NCBI RefSeq assembly: GCF_003635165.1
Contig: NZ_ML058607.1
Coordinates: 84,362-148,361 of the forward strand
Reading direction: 5' to 3'
From: Burkholderia sp. Nafp2/4-1b
Lineage (GTDB): Bacteria; Pseudomonadota; Gammaproteobacteria; Burkholderiales; Burkholderiaceae
DNA: 64,000 nucleotides
In this document: positions 34,833 through 44,380 of the stretch, in pieces
How positions within the stretch are numbered: position 1 is the stretch's first letter
How the letters are laid out: each line of letters begins with the position of its first letter
Notes under the pieces: generated by a model
The model's input: the letters and a program-made list of their open reading frames with translations, nothing else
Database searches by the model: none
Told to the model about the DNA's origin: nothing
Program-made: the position numbers and the translations under genes

Positions 34833-36385
34833 GTCGTACTCGCTGCAATGGGTTCCGGCTTGCGCGCGGGCGTCAGCGCGGCGCCGAGGATCTGTTCCTG
34901 CGTGAGACCGTCATTGATGAAATCGCCGCGCAACTCGCCTTCGCCGATCACGAGCACGCGATCGGCGAGCCCGAGCACTTCCGGCAGCTCCGACGACACG
35001 ACGATCAGCGCGACGCCGCGTTTCGCGAGCGCGAAGATCAGCCGGTAGATCTCCGCTTTCGCGCCGACGTCGACACCGCGCGTCGGCTCGTCGAGGATCA
35101 GCACCTGCGGGTCGGCCAGCAGCATCCGTGCGAGCACCGCCTTCTGCTGGTTGCCGCCGGACAGGCTCGCGATCGGCAGGAACGGATGAGCCGCGCGCAC
35201 CGAGAGCCGCTGCATCTCGGTGCGGATCGCATCGAGTTCGGCGGCCGCGTCGATCCGGCCGTGCGCGGCGAACCGGCGCAGCACCGACAGCGTGATGTTG
35301 TGGCCGACGCCGAGCTGCGGCACGATCCCGTGGCGTTTGCGATCCTCGGGCACCATCGCGATGCCCGCGCGGATCGCGTCGGCCGGCGAGCGGATCGCGA
35401 GCGGCCGGCCGTTCAACCGCACGCTCGCCGTGCTCGCGCCCGGATACGCGCCGAAGATCGCCTGCATCAGCTCGGTGCGGCCCGCGCCGACGAGCCCCGC
35501 AACGCCGAGGATCTCGCCGCGCCGCACGCTGAACGACACGTCGTCGACGCGCTTGCGGCGCGGGTTCGCGACGTCGTGACAGGTCACGTTGCGCGCTTCC
35601 AGCACGACGTCGCCGATCTCGTGCGGCTCGCGCGGATACAGGTTGCGGATCTCGCGGCCGACCATCATCGCGATGATCCGGTCGGTGGTCAGCGCGCGCA
35701 TCGGCTCGGTCGCGACGTGGCGGCCGTCGCGAATCACGGTCACGGTGTCGCACACCGCATCGACTTCGTCGAGCTTGTGCGAGATGTACACGCACGCGAC
35801 GCCGCGCCGCTTCAGGTCGCGCACGATGTCGAGCAGGATGCGCGTCTCGGCGGCACTCAGCGACGACGACGGCTCGTCGAGGATCAGCAGCTTCGCGCGC
35901 TTGTTCAGCGCCTTCGCGATCTCGATCAGCTGCTGGTGGCCGCCGCCGTAGTTCATCACCGGCTGCGCGACGTTGATCGCGTCGATGCGCAGCTCGCGCA
36001 GCAGCGCTTCCGAGCGCCGCACCATTTCCGCGTAATGCATGCGGCCGCCCGGCAGCGTGATCTCGTTGCCAAGAAAGATGTTCTCGGCGACCGACAGCTC
36101 GGGCACGAGCATCAGCTCCTGGTGGATGATCACGATGCCCGCGCGCTCGGTATCGCGCACGCCGGACGCAGTCAGCGGCGCGCCTTCCCAGCGGATCTCG
36201 CCATCCCATGTTCCGTGCGGATACACACCGGACAGCACCTTCATCAAGGTCGACTTGCCGGCGCCGTTCTCGCCGCACAGCCCGACGCATTCGCCGGGAC
36301 GCACGGTCAGGTCGATCCCGTCGAGCGCCTTCACGCCGTCGAATGCCTTGACGATGCCGCGCATCGTCAGCAAGGGTTCGGTCAT
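34829..36385 (-). CDS. xylG: D-xylose ABC transporter ATP-binding protein
   Basis: A 518-residue ATPase with two ABC domains. The first has Walker [13 protein letters not shown], signature [12 protein letters not shown], and Walker [12 protein letters not shown]. The second has the degenerate Walker [13 protein letters not shown] typical of monosaccharide importers, signature [12 protein letters not shown], and [12 protein letters not shown]. It energises xylose uptake with the neighbouring permease and binding protein; it lies 66 bp after xylF. Confidence 0.95.
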   Translation of the reverse strand: MTEPLLTMRGIVKAFDGVKALDGIDLTVRPGECVGLCGENGAGKSTLMKVLSGVYPHGTWDGEIRWEGAPLTASGVRDTERAGIVIIHQELMLVPELSVAENIFLGNEITLPGGRMHYAEMVRRSEALLRELRIDAINVAQPVMNYGGGHQQLIEIAKALNKRAKLLILDEPSSSLSAAETRILLDIVRDLKRRGVACVYISHKLDEVDAVCDTVTVIRDGRHVATEPMRALTTDRIIAMMVGREIRNLYPREPHEIGDVVLEARNVTCHDVANPRRKRVDDVSFSVRRGEILGVAGLVGAGRTELMQAIFGAYPGASTASVRLNGRPLAIRSPADAIRAGIAMVPEDRKRHGIVPQLGVGHNITLSVLRRFAAHGRIDAAAELDAIRTEMQRLSVRAAHPFLPIASLSGGNQQKAVLARMLLADPQVLILDEPTRGVDVGAKAEIYRLIFALAKRGVALIVVSSELPEVLGLADRVLVIGEGELRGDFINDGLTQEQILGAALTPARKPEPIAASTT

Positions 36386-36451
36386 ACGTTCATTGCCTCG
36401 CAGTAGGCACGGCCGCCGTCGCGGCGGCCGCGCGTCGCGTCCGTCGTGCGC

Positions 36452-37480
36452 TTACTGGCTCGCCAGCTGGGCCTGGGTGTAGAAGCCGTCCTTCACGACG
36501 ACGTCGACGTTGCGCTTGGTCAGCACCGTCGGCTGCAGCAGCACCGTGTCGACCTTCTTCTTGCCGTTGTCGTATTGCGCGTTGAACGCGGGCTTCGCGC
36601 CCTTCGCGAGATCGACGGCCAGCTTCGCGGCTTCGCTCGCGATCAGCTTCAGCGGCTTGTAGACGGTCATCGTCTGCGTGCCGGCGATCACGCGCTTGAC
36701 GGCCGCGAGGTCCGCGTCCTGCCCGGACACCGGCACCTTGCCGGCCAGATGCTGCGCGGCGAGCGCCTGGATCGCACCGCCCGCGGTGCCGTCGTTCGAC
36801 GCGACGATCGCGTCGATCTTGTTGTTGTTCGCGGTGAGCGCATCCTCGACGATCCGCAGTGCGGTCGACGCGCTCCATTCCGGCACCCACTGCTGGCCGA
36901 CGACCTTGATGTCGCCGCGATCGATCGCGGGCTTCAGCACCTTCAGCTGACCTTCGCGCAGCATCTTCGCGTTGTTGTCGGTCGGAGCGCCGCCGAGCAG
37001 GAAATAGTTGCCCTTCGGCTTCGCGTCGAACACGCCCTGCGCCTGCAGCTCGCCGACCTTCTCGTTGTCGAACGAGATGTATGCATCGACGTCCGCATCG
37101 AGGATCAGGCGGTCGTACGACACGACCCTGATGCCGGCCTTCCGCGCTTCGGCGACCACGTTGCCGAGCGTCTTCGAATTGAACGGCACGATCACGATCA
37201 CGTCGACGCCGCGCGAGATCAGGTTCTCGATCTGCGAGATCTGCCGCGCCTCGCTTGCATCGGCCGACTGCACCGACACCTTCGCGCCAAGCTTGGTTGC
37301 GGCTGCAACGAAATAGTCGCGATCGCGCGACCAGCGCTCGACGCGCAGGTCGTCGATGCAGAAGCCGATCTCGGGCTTGTCCTTGCTCGCATGCGCGAGC
37401 GGTGCGCCCAACGCGAACATCGCCAGCGCGGCGGCGCCGGCAAGGGAACTCAACACGGTACGACGCGTCACGGATTTCAT
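36452..37480 (-). CDS. xylF: D-xylose-binding periplasmic protein
   Basis: A 342-residue sugar-binding protein. The N-terminus VTRRTVLSSLAGAAALAMF has a twin-arginine pair before the hydrophobic stretch, so Tat export is possible. The mature part matches XylF: GFCIDDLRVERWSRDRDYF, ENLISRGVDVIVIVPFNS, VVSYDRLILDADVDAYISFD, FLLGGAPTDNNA, VASNDGTAGGAIQAL and PVSGQDADLAAVKRVIAG. It captures xylose for the XylGH complex. It is 86 bp downstream of xylB. Confidence 0.95.
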   Translation of the reverse strand: MKSVTRRTVLSSLAGAAALAMFALGAPLAHASKDKPEIGFCIDDLRVERWSRDRDYFVAAATKLGAKVSVQSADASEARQISQIENLISRGVDVIVIVPFNSKTLGNVVAEARKAGIRVVSYDRLILDADVDAYISFDNEKVGELQAQGVFDAKPKGNYFLLGGAPTDNNAKMLREGQLKVLKPAIDRGDIKVVGQQWVPEWSASTALRIVEDALTANNNKIDAIVASNDGTAGGAIQALAAQHLAGKVPVSGQDADLAAVKRVIAGTQTMTVYKPLKLIASEAAKLAVDLAKGAKPAFNAQYDNGKKKVDTVLLQPTVLTKRNVDVVVKDGFYTQAQLASQ

Positions 37481-37566
37481 GTCTCCACTCCTTGTTATGG
37501 AACCACCTCACGAACGCCGGGCGGCCGCCGTAATGGGCCGCCCGCATCGAGTCACTGCAACGCGCG

Positions 37567-39051
37567 TCACGCGCCCGTTGCAAACACTGGTTCGAGCGCG
37601 CGGTACAGCGCGCGAAACGTCGGCCGCCGCGTGTCGCGATACCACGCATGCCGCGCAGGATCGGGCTCGCGCACCGCGACGATCGGCGGCTGCGGACATA
37701 CGTCATCGAGCGGCGCATCCGGTTCGAGCGCGAGACGCGCAAGCCGCGCGGCACCGAGCGCCGGGCCGACCTCGCCGCCCGCGCGCAGCGTCAGCGCGCG
37801 GCCGCTCAGGTCGGCGAGCATCTGCGTCCAGTACGCGCTGCGCGAGCCGCCGCCGATCACCGTGATGCCGGCGGGCTCGAGCCCGGCCGCATGCAGCGCG
37901 TCGATCCCGTCGAGCAGCGCGAAGCCGACGCCCTCGAGCGTCGCGTTCGCGAGATCCGCGCGCCGCGTGTCGGGCGTGAGCCCGTAGAACACGCCCTTCG
38001 CATTCACGTCGTTGTGCGGCGTGCGCTCGCCGCTCAGGTAAGGCAGGAACCATGGGCGGTTATCCTGCGCGTGCGCGTCCGCTTCGGCATCGGCGAGCAG
38101 CGCCGCGACGCCGTCGTAACCGGCCAACTGCGCAGTGAAGTCGAGGCAGCCCGCCGCGTTCAGCATCACCGACATCAGGTGCCACGTGCCGGGCAGCGCG
38201 TGGCAGAAGCTGTGCACCGCCGATTCGGGATTCGCGCGAAACCCGTCCGACACCGCGAAATACACGCCCGACGTGCCGAGCGACAGCAGCGCGTCGCCGG
38301 GCCGCACGATCCCGACGCCCACGGCGCCGGCCGCGTTGTCGCCGCCGCCGGCCACCACCGGAATCTCGCGCAGCCCGAGCGCGCGGGCGACCGCCGGCAG
38401 CAGCGTGCCCGTCACGCGATTTCCCTCGAACACCGCCGGCATCTGCGCGCGCGACAGCCCGCACGCGGCGAGCAGCGTGTCGTCGTAGTCGCGCTTCGCG
38501 ACGTCGAGCCACAGCGTGCCGGCCGCATCCGACGGATCGGTTGCGAACACACCGGTCAGCCGGTATCGCAGGTAGTCCTTCGGCAGCAGCACATACGCAA
38601 CGCGTGCGAACACGTCCGGCTCGTGCCGGCGCACCCACAGCAGCTTCGGTGCGGTAAAGCCCGGCATCGCGATGTTGCCGGCCAGCGTGCGCAGTGCAGG
38701 CGCGAGTCTTTCGAGCTCCGCGCACTCCGCATCCGCGCGACCGTCGTTCCACAGGATTGCCGGGCGCAGAACGTCGCCGTGCGCGTCGAGCAGCGTCGCG
38801 CCGTGCATCTGGCCGGTCAGCCCCAGCGCATCGATGTCGCGCGGATCGATGCCGCCCGCGCGCGCGTCGGCGACGACGGCGGCCAGCGCGCCGCATGCGG
38901 CGTCCCACCAGTCGCGCGGCGCCTGTTCGGACCAGCGCGGCCGCGGCCGGCTCACCGTCAACGGGCGGCTCGCGCTCGCGCGCACCGTGCCGGTGCGCGC
39001 GAGCAGCACCGCCTTCACGCCCGACGTGCCGAGATCGAGTCCGAGATACAT
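37567..39051 (-). CDS. xylB: Xylulokinase
   Basis: A 494-residue FGGY-family sugar kinase converting D-xylulose to xylulose 5-phosphate. It begins YLGLDLGTSGVKAVLL (phosphate loop), carries LGLTGQMHGATLLD, RPAILWNDGRAD, LSLGTSGVYFAVSDG, LSGERTPHNDVNAKG and ITVIGGGSRSAYWTQMLADL. It starts four bases after xylA stops, so the two enzymes are co-expressed, giving the complete isomerase-kinase path into the pentose phosphate pathway. Confidence 0.96.
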   Translation of the reverse strand: MYLGLDLGTSGVKAVLLARTGTVRASASRPLTVSRPRPRWSEQAPRDWWDAACGALAAVVADARAGGIDPRDIDALGLTGQMHGATLLDAHGDVLRPAILWNDGRADAECAELERLAPALRTLAGNIAMPGFTAPKLLWVRRHEPDVFARVAYVLLPKDYLRYRLTGVFATDPSDAAGTLWLDVAKRDYDDTLLAACGLSRAQMPAVFEGNRVTGTLLPAVARALGLREIPVVAGGGDNAAGAVGVGIVRPGDALLSLGTSGVYFAVSDGFRANPESAVHSFCHALPGTWHLMSVMLNAAGCLDFTAQLAGYDGVAALLADAEADAHAQDNRPWFLPYLSGERTPHNDVNAKGVFYGLTPDTRRADLANATLEGVGFALLDGIDALHAAGLEPAGITVIGGGSRSAYWTQMLADLSGRALTLRAGGEVGPALGAARLARLALEPDAPLDDVCPQPPIVAVREPDPARHAWYRDTRRPTFRALYRALEPVFATGA

Positions 39052-39055
39052 GGCG

Positions 39056-40378
39056 TCAGCGCAGCCCGTAGATCGCCTGGTTCACGATGTTCTCGAGCCG
39101 CTCCTGCGCGCCGCTCGCATGCCGCGGGTCCACGCCGCGCGCGAGCGCATCGTCCGCAAGCGCCTGCAGCGTATAGCCGCCGGCCAGGATCTTGCGGCCG
39201 AACGCGTCGTCCCATTGCGCGTAGCGCTGCCGGCGCAGTGCATCGAGCCGGTCGTTCTCGACCAGCACGGCCGCGCGTTCGAGCGCGAGCGCGAGCACGT
39301 CGATCGCGCCGACGTGGCCGTAGAACAGATCCTCCGGATCGACGCTCTGGCGGCGCACCTTCGCATCGAAGTTCATCCCGCCGGTCGTGAAGCCACCGTT
39401 GCGCAGGATCTCGTAGAACGCGAGCGTCAGCTCCTCGACGCTGTTCGGGAACTGGTCGGTATCCCAGCCGTTCTGCGGATCGCCGCGGTTTGCGTCGACG
39501 CTGCCGAACACGCCGAGCGCGAACGCATTGGCGATCTCGTGATGGAACGAGTGACCGGCGAGCGTTGCGTGGTTCGCCTCGATGTTCACACGGATCTCGT
39601 TCTGCAGTCCGTACTGCACGAGGAAACCGTGCACGGTCGCGACGTCGTAGTCGTACTGGTGCTTGGTCGGCTCCTGCGGCTTCGGCTCGATCAGCAGCGC
39701 ACCCTTGAAACCGATCCGGTGCTTGTGCTCGACGACCATCGACAGGAAGCGCGCGAACTGATCGCGTTCGCGCTTCAGGTCGGTATTGAGCAGCGTCTCG
39801 TACCCTTCGCGGCCGCCCCACAGCACGTAGTTCTCGCCGCCGAGCCGGTGCGTCGCGTCGAGCGCGTGGCAGACCTGCGTCGCGGCCCACGCGAACACGT
39901 CGGGGTTCGGGTTCGTCGCGGCACCGGCCGCGAAGCGCGGGTGCGAGAACAGGTTCGCGGTGCCCCACAGCAACCGCACGCCGCTCGCCTGCTGGCGCTC
40001 GCCGAGATAGTCGACCATCCGCGCGAAATTCGCCGCGTACTCGCGCAGGCTGTCGCCTTCCGGCGCGACGTCGGTGTCATGAAACGTATAGAACGGCGTG
40101 CCGAGCTTCGTGAAGAATTCGAATGCGGCATCGGCCTTCATCCGTGCGCGTTCGAGCGCGTCGCCCGGCTGGTGCCACGGCCGCTGAAACGCGCCCTGCC
40201 CGAACATGTCGTGGCCGGGCCACACGAACGTATGCCAGTAGCAGACCGCGATCCGCAGATGCTCGGCGAGCGTCTTGCCGAGCACGCGCTTCGCGGGGTC
40301 GTAATGGTGGTAAGCGAGCGAGTTGTCGGACTGCGGACCTTCGTAGCGAATTGCGGGAATGTGTTCGAAATACAACAT
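39056..40378 (-). CDS. xylA: Xylose isomerase
   Basis: A 440-residue TIM-barrel isomerase interconverting D-xylose and D-xylulose using two divalent metals. Family signatures are present: [41 protein letters not shown] with the catalytic His, [37 protein letters not shown], and [17 protein letters not shown]. The length equals the long (class II) enzymes. GGAG five bases before the ATG at 40378 supports this start. First gene of the xyl operon, divergent from xylR. Confidence 0.97.
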   Translation of the reverse strand: MLYFEHIPAIRYEGPQSDNSLAYHHYDPAKRVLGKTLAEHLRIAVCYWHTFVWPGHDMFGQGAFQRPWHQPGDALERARMKADAAFEFFTKLGTPFYTFHDTDVAPEGDSLREYAANFARMVDYLGERQQASGVRLLWGTANLFSHPRFAAGAATNPNPDVFAWAATQVCHALDATHRLGGENYVLWGGREGYETLLNTDLKRERDQFARFLSMVVEHKHRIGFKGALLIEPKPQEPTKHQYDYDVATVHGFLVQYGLQNEIRVNIEANHATLAGHSFHHEIANAFALGVFGSVDANRGDPQNGWDTDQFPNSVEELTLAFYEILRNGGFTTGGMNFDAKVRRQSVDPEDLFYGHVGAIDVLALALERAAVLVENDRLDALRRQRYAQWDDAFGRKILAGGYTLQALADDALARGVDPRHASGAQERLENIVNQAIYGLR

Positions 40379-40476
40379 GGCGTCTCCGTGCGGGGCTTGT
40401 TGCAGCGCAACGTGCATCGCGACGACGCACGCGGCCGAATTCGTTGGCAGGATCGTGCCCGCGCGGCTGTCGGCCG

Positions 40477-40492
40477 GCAATTGCGAAATTGC
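40477..40492. promoter_or_regulatory. Candidate XylR operator, inverted repeat GCAATT-N4-AATTGC
   Basis: A perfect 6-bp dyad (GCAATTGCGAAATTGC) lies in the 264-bp gap between divergent xylA and xylR, 99 bp before the xylA start, in the only AT-rich pocket of that gap. The place suits binding by XylR; the sequence has not been matched to a known consensus. Confidence 0.4.
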
Positions 40493-40642
40493 GCAGCACG
40501 CTTAATGTTTCTTGCCAGCCGCGCGCGCGTGGCCTGCGTTCCGGCCTACAATCGCCGGACACCTGACGATCGCGCGCCGCCTGGCGAGCGCGCCCCGGAG
40601 ACAACGGCACGACGCCCGAGCGGCGCGTGCCCCGAGACCGAG

Positions 40643-41836
40643 ATGACCCGCACTCCTCCCGCCCCGACACCGCACCGCATCGCGCTGCTGTTCAACGCGA
40701 ACAAGGTCTACGACCGCGAGATCATCAGCGGCATCGGCCAGTACCTGCACACGACGCGCGTCGTGTGGGACCTGTTCCTCGAAGACGACTTCCGCTGCCG
40801 GCTCGCCGGCATCGAGCGCTTCGACGGCGACGGCATCATCGCGGACTTCGACGATCCGGCCGTCGCCGACGCGCTCGCCGGTTCGCCGCTGCCGATCGTC
40901 GCGGTCGGTTCGTCGTACGAGGATCCCGCACAATACCCACACGATGTCCCATATATTGCGACGGACAACCCGAAGCTCGTGTCGCTCGCCTATACGCACC
41001 TGATCGGTGCGGGTCTCGCGCATTTCGCGATGTACAGCCTGCCGGTCGCGCAGGAGAACCGCTGGGCGCAGCAGCGCGAGCTCGCGTTCGAGCGCCTCGC
41101 GCGCGCGGACGGGCTCGATGCACCGGTCTACCGCGGGCTGTCGACGAGCGCGTCGGGTTGGAATCACGCGATCGAGCAACTGATCGGCTGGCTGCATGCG
41201 CTGCCGAAGCCGGTCGGCGTGATCGCGGTCACCGACGCGCGCGCACGCCACCTGCTACAGGCGTGCCTGATCGCCGGCATCGCGGTGCCCGAACAGGTCG
41301 CGATCATCGGCATCGACAACGATCCGCTCACGCGCACGCTGACACGCATTCCGTTGTCGTCGGTGATCCAGGGCACCGAGGAAATGGGCCGCACCGCCGC
41401 GCATTTGCTGCACCGGATGCTGCGCGGCGCGCGCTTTCCGGGGCAGCGGATCCTGGTGCCGCCGGTCGGGATCAACGTGCTCGAATCGACGCGCCACCAG
41501 CCGCTCGCGAGCCCGCACGTGATGCGCGCGCGGCATTTCATCCGCCAGTACGCGTGCCAGGGGATCAAAACCGAACAGGTCGCCGACTATGTCGGCGTGT
41601 CGCGCTCGCTGCTCGAGGAGCACTTCCGCCGCGAACTGCAGCGCACCGTGCACCAGGAAATCCTGCGTCACAAGCTCGAGGCCGCGCAGGCGCTGCTCGC
41701 GAGCCGCCAGGCGTCCAGCGCGGAAGTCGCGATCCGCTGCGGCTTCACGTCATTGCAGTACATGTATGCGGTGTTCCGCCGCGAACTCGGCTGCACGCCG
41801 CGCGAATACCAGGAACGCACCGCGCCCGCCCACTGA
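40643..41836 (+). CDS. xylR: Xylose operon regulator XylR (AraC type)
   Basis: A 397-residue activator with a LacI-like sugar-binding half (HRIALLFNANKVYDREIISG, IADFDDPAVADAL, VPYIATDNPKLVSLAY, IIGIDNDPLTRTLTRIPLSS) and an AraC helix-turn-helix half (IKTEQVADYVGVSRSLLEEH, EVAIRCGFTSLQYMYAVFRR, ELGCTPREY), the layout of E. coli XylR. It would activate the divergent xyl operon when xylose binds. The true start is the ATG at 40643; the frame stays open far upstream by chance inside xylAB. Confidence 0.94.
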   Translation: MTRTPPAPTPHRIALLFNANKVYDREIISGIGQYLHTTRVVWDLFLEDDFRCRLAGIERFDGDGIIADFDDPAVADALAGSPLPIVAVGSSYEDPAQYPHDVPYIATDNPKLVSLAYTHLIGAGLAHFAMYSLPVAQENRWAQQRELAFERLARADGLDAPVYRGLSTSASGWNHAIEQLIGWLHALPKPVGVIAVTDARARHLLQACLIAGIAVPEQVAIIGIDNDPLTRTLTRIPLSSVIQGTEEMGRTAAHLLHRMLRGARFPGQRILVPPVGINVLESTRHQPLASPHVMRARHFIRQYACQGIKTEQVADYVGVSRSLLEEHFRRELQRTVHQEILRHKLEAAQALLASRQASSAEVAIRCGFTSLQYMYAVFRRELGCTPREYQERTAPAH

Positions 41837-41872
41837 ATTCATTGCGTTCACCGCCCACGAGCGAACTCACTC

Positions 41873-42961
41873 ATGCCCTTCGATACCGATACTTTCCGCC
41901 CGGCGGCCGAAACCGGCCGCATTTCGTCCGAGCCGTGGGGCACGCTGCCCGGCGGCGATCCGGTGCGGCGCTACACGCTGCGCAATGCGCACGGGATGCG
42001 CGTGGTCGTCAGCGATCTCGGCGCGACCGTCGTGTCGTGGCTCGCGCCCGATCGCATCGGACGCTTCGCGGATATCGTGCTGGCCCACGACGCGCCGGCC
42101 GACTACGTCGAATCGGGCGCATACCTCGGCGCGACCGTCGGCCGCTGGGCGAACCGGATCGCCGGCGCGCGCTTCACGCTCGACGGGATCGACTACCCGC
42201 TCGACCGCAACGAGAACGGCAACCTGCTGCACGGCGGCGCGAGCGGCTTTCATCGCGCACGCTGGGACGTGATCGACGACCGCGGCGGGCTGACGCTGCG
42301 GCTCGACTCGCCCGAGGGCGATGCGGGCTTCCCCGGTAACGTGAGCGTACAGGTGCGTTACACGCTCGACGACGACGGCACGCTGACGATCGACTATGCG
42401 GGCGTGACCGATGCGCCGACGCCGCTCAACCTCACCAACCACAGCTACTTCAACCTGAGCGGACGCGCGGGCAGCGACGTGCGCGGCCATCTGCTGCAGA
42501 TCGACGCCGATGCGTTCGTCGAAGTCGACGATGCGCTGATCCCGACCGGCACGGCCGACGTGACCGGCACCGCGTTCGATTTCCGGCAGAGCGCGCCGAT
42601 CGGCGCCCGTCTCGACTGGCCGCATGCACAGCTCGTACGCGGGCGCGGCTTCGATCACTGCTATGTGCTGCGCGACCCGGAGCACGGCGTGCGATCGGTC
42701 GCATCGATCTACGATCCGGAAAGCGGCCGCGAACTCGCGGTGGCGACGGATCAGCGCGGGTTGCAGCTCTATACCGGCAACTATCTGGACGGGCTGCGCG
42801 TGAGCGGCGGCGTCGCATGCGTGCGGCATGCGGCGCTGTGTGTCGAAGCCGGGTTCTTTCCGAACCAGGTCAACATGGACGCGTTGCGCGACGAAACCAT
42901 TCTCCATCCCGGTGCGACCTATCGGCAGACGACGCGGTATCGGGTCGGGGTGCGCGCATAG
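41873..42961 (+). CDS. galM: Aldose 1-epimerase (mutarotase)
   Basis: A 362-residue cytoplasmic mutarotase. Key blocks are GATVGRWANRIAGARF, DRNENGNLLHGG and NLTNHSYFNLSG with the two catalytic-site histidines, GRGFDHCYVL, and the C-terminal CVEAGFFPNQVNM with the base Glu. It lies 36 bp after xylR in the same direction. It would equilibrate anomers of xylose or galactose, serving both the xylose locus on the left and the galactan locus on the right. Confidence 0.93.
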   Translation: MPFDTDTFRPAAETGRISSEPWGTLPGGDPVRRYTLRNAHGMRVVVSDLGATVVSWLAPDRIGRFADIVLAHDAPADYVESGAYLGATVGRWANRIAGARFTLDGIDYPLDRNENGNLLHGGASGFHRARWDVIDDRGGLTLRLDSPEGDAGFPGNVSVQVRYTLDDDGTLTIDYAGVTDAPTPLNLTNHSYFNLSGRAGSDVRGHLLQIDADAFVEVDDALIPTGTADVTGTAFDFRQSAPIGARLDWPHAQLVRGRGFDHCYVLRDPEHGVRSVASIYDPESGRELAVATDQRGLQLYTGNYLDGLRVSGGVACVRHAALCVEAGFFPNQVNMDALRDETILHPGATYRQTTRYRVGVRA

Positions 42962-43095
42962 CAGGCGCCGAATCGCGTCTCCTCCGCTTCGCGGCTTCAG
43001 CCCCGTTGCTGCCAGATAGTAGGCAACGCACGCGTTCTTTGCGTCCTCAGCGGCGCGTGCGCTACGCTCGATTCGGCTTCACATCGAGGCCAAAA

Positions 43096-43109
43096 TTTAA
43101 GCGCTTAAA
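43096..43109. promoter_or_regulatory. LacI-family operator, perfect palindrome TTTAAGCGCTTAAA
   Basis: A perfect 14-bp palindrome lies 56 bp before the galactanase start codon. Its centre CG and flanks are typical of LacI/GalR operators. The same motif with one changed base pair recurs at 52060-52073 beside the LacI regulator gene, strong evidence for a shared regulon. Confidence 0.8.
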
Positions 43110-43164
43110 CCGCATGACCCCCATCGCTGAATCGAGGGGGCCTAACCAACAATGGAGGATGACG

Positions 43165-44337
43165 ATGAACAGACGATCGATGTTGCGCTGGAGTGTGTCG
43201 GCCGCGGCACTCGCATGCGTTGACCTGGCCGGCGCAGTGCCCGCCGTCGCGCACGTTGCCACGCAAGGCGTCGCGCGCGCCGCGGATGGCGCTCCGTTTG
43301 CGATGGGCGCCGACGTGTCGACGCTGCCCGAGCTCGAGGCGCACGGCGCGCGGTTCTTCGACCGCGGCCATCCACGTGACTGCCTGAAGATCCTGCACGC
43401 GCACGGCGTCGATTCGATCCGCATCAAGGTCTGGAACGATCCCGGCAATCCGGATTTCTTCCCCGCGAACCAGAGCGCCGCGGCCGGCTACAACAACGCC
43501 GCCCACGTCGTCGCACTGGCAAAGCGCGCGGCCGCACTCGGCATGCGCATCCTGATCGATTTCCACTACAGCGACTGGTGGGCGGACCCCGGCAAGCAAT
43601 ACCCGCCGCACGCTTGGGCCGGCAAGAATCTCGCCGATACCTGCGCGCTGCTGTCGGCCTATACGACCGACGTGCTGCGCCAGTTGCAGCGCGCCGGCGT
43701 GCGGCCCGAGTGGGTGCAGATCGGCAACGAGATCACCGGCGGCATGCTGTGGCCGCTTGGCCGCTACGATCAGTGGGACAATCTCGCGCAACTGCTGAAG
43801 ACAGGTCGCGATGCGGTGAAGGCTGTCGATTCGCGCATCAAGGTGATGATGCATATCGACAGCGGCGGCGACAACGCGAAAAGCCGCTGGTGGTTCGACA
43901 GTGCGACGCAGCGCGGCGTCGCGTTCGACGTGATCGGCCTGTCGTATTACCCGCAGTGGCAAGGCTCGCTCGACGACCTGCGCAACAATGCAAACGATCT
44001 CGCGGTGCGCTACGACAAGGAGTTGATCGTCGTCGAAACCGCGTATCCGTGGACCACCAGCGACGGCGACTCGGAGCCGAACGCGATGACGAATGCCGGG
44101 TCGACGCCGTACCCGCCGTCACCGGCCGGGCAAGTGCAATTTCTCGCGGCGGTCGCCGATATCGTGAAGGGCGTGCCGGGCAATCGCGGCAAGGGCGTGT
44201 TCTGGTGGGAACCGGAATGGATCCCGACGCCGGGTGTCGGCTGGAAGGTGGGCGCGGGCGATCAGTGGGACAACAACACGTTGTTCGACTTCCACGGTAA
44301 CGCGCTGTCGTCGCTCGACGCGTATCGGCAGCGTTGA
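43165..44337 (+). CDS. Arabinogalactan endo-beta-1,4-galactanase (GH53)
   Basis: A 390-residue exported glycoside hydrolase that cleaves beta-1,4-galactan. The N-terminus NRRSMLRWSVSAAALACVD carries a twin-arginine pair, so Tat export is possible. The GH53 domain shows GADVSTLPELEAHGARFFD, DSIRIKVWNDPG, LIDFHYSDWWADPGKQ, the acid/base Glu189 in VQIGNEITGGMLWP, and the nucleophile Glu291 in ELIVVETAYPWT. The ATG at 43165 has GGAGG six bases upstream. A LacI-type operator is just ahead. It would release galacto-oligosaccharides for the importer encoded further right. Confidence 0.93.
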   Translation: MNRRSMLRWSVSAAALACVDLAGAVPAVAHVATQGVARAADGAPFAMGADVSTLPELEAHGARFFDRGHPRDCLKILHAHGVDSIRIKVWNDPGNPDFFPANQSAAAGYNNAAHVVALAKRAAALGMRILIDFHYSDWWADPGKQYPPHAWAGKNLADTCALLSAYTTDVLRQLQRAGVRPEWVQIGNEITGGMLWPLGRYDQWDNLAQLLKTGRDAVKAVDSRIKVMMHIDSGGDNAKSRWWFDSATQRGVAFDVIGLSYYPQWQGSLDDLRNNANDLAVRYDKELIVVETAYPWTTSDGDSEPNAMTNAGSTPYPPSPAGQVQFLAAVADIVKGVPGNRGKGVFWWEPEWIPTPGVGWKVGAGDQWDNNTLFDFHGNALSSLDAYRQR

Positions 44338-44380
44338 CGCGTCACGGCATTCACGCTTCACCGCGCTGGCGCCTCGCGCG

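Noticed and set aside
38672..40642. Upstream two thirds of a plus-strand open frame of 1054 codons ending with xylR
   Set aside because: It runs antisense through xylA and xylB, has Arg/His-rich composition and no family pattern; only the part from the ATG at 40643 is a gene.
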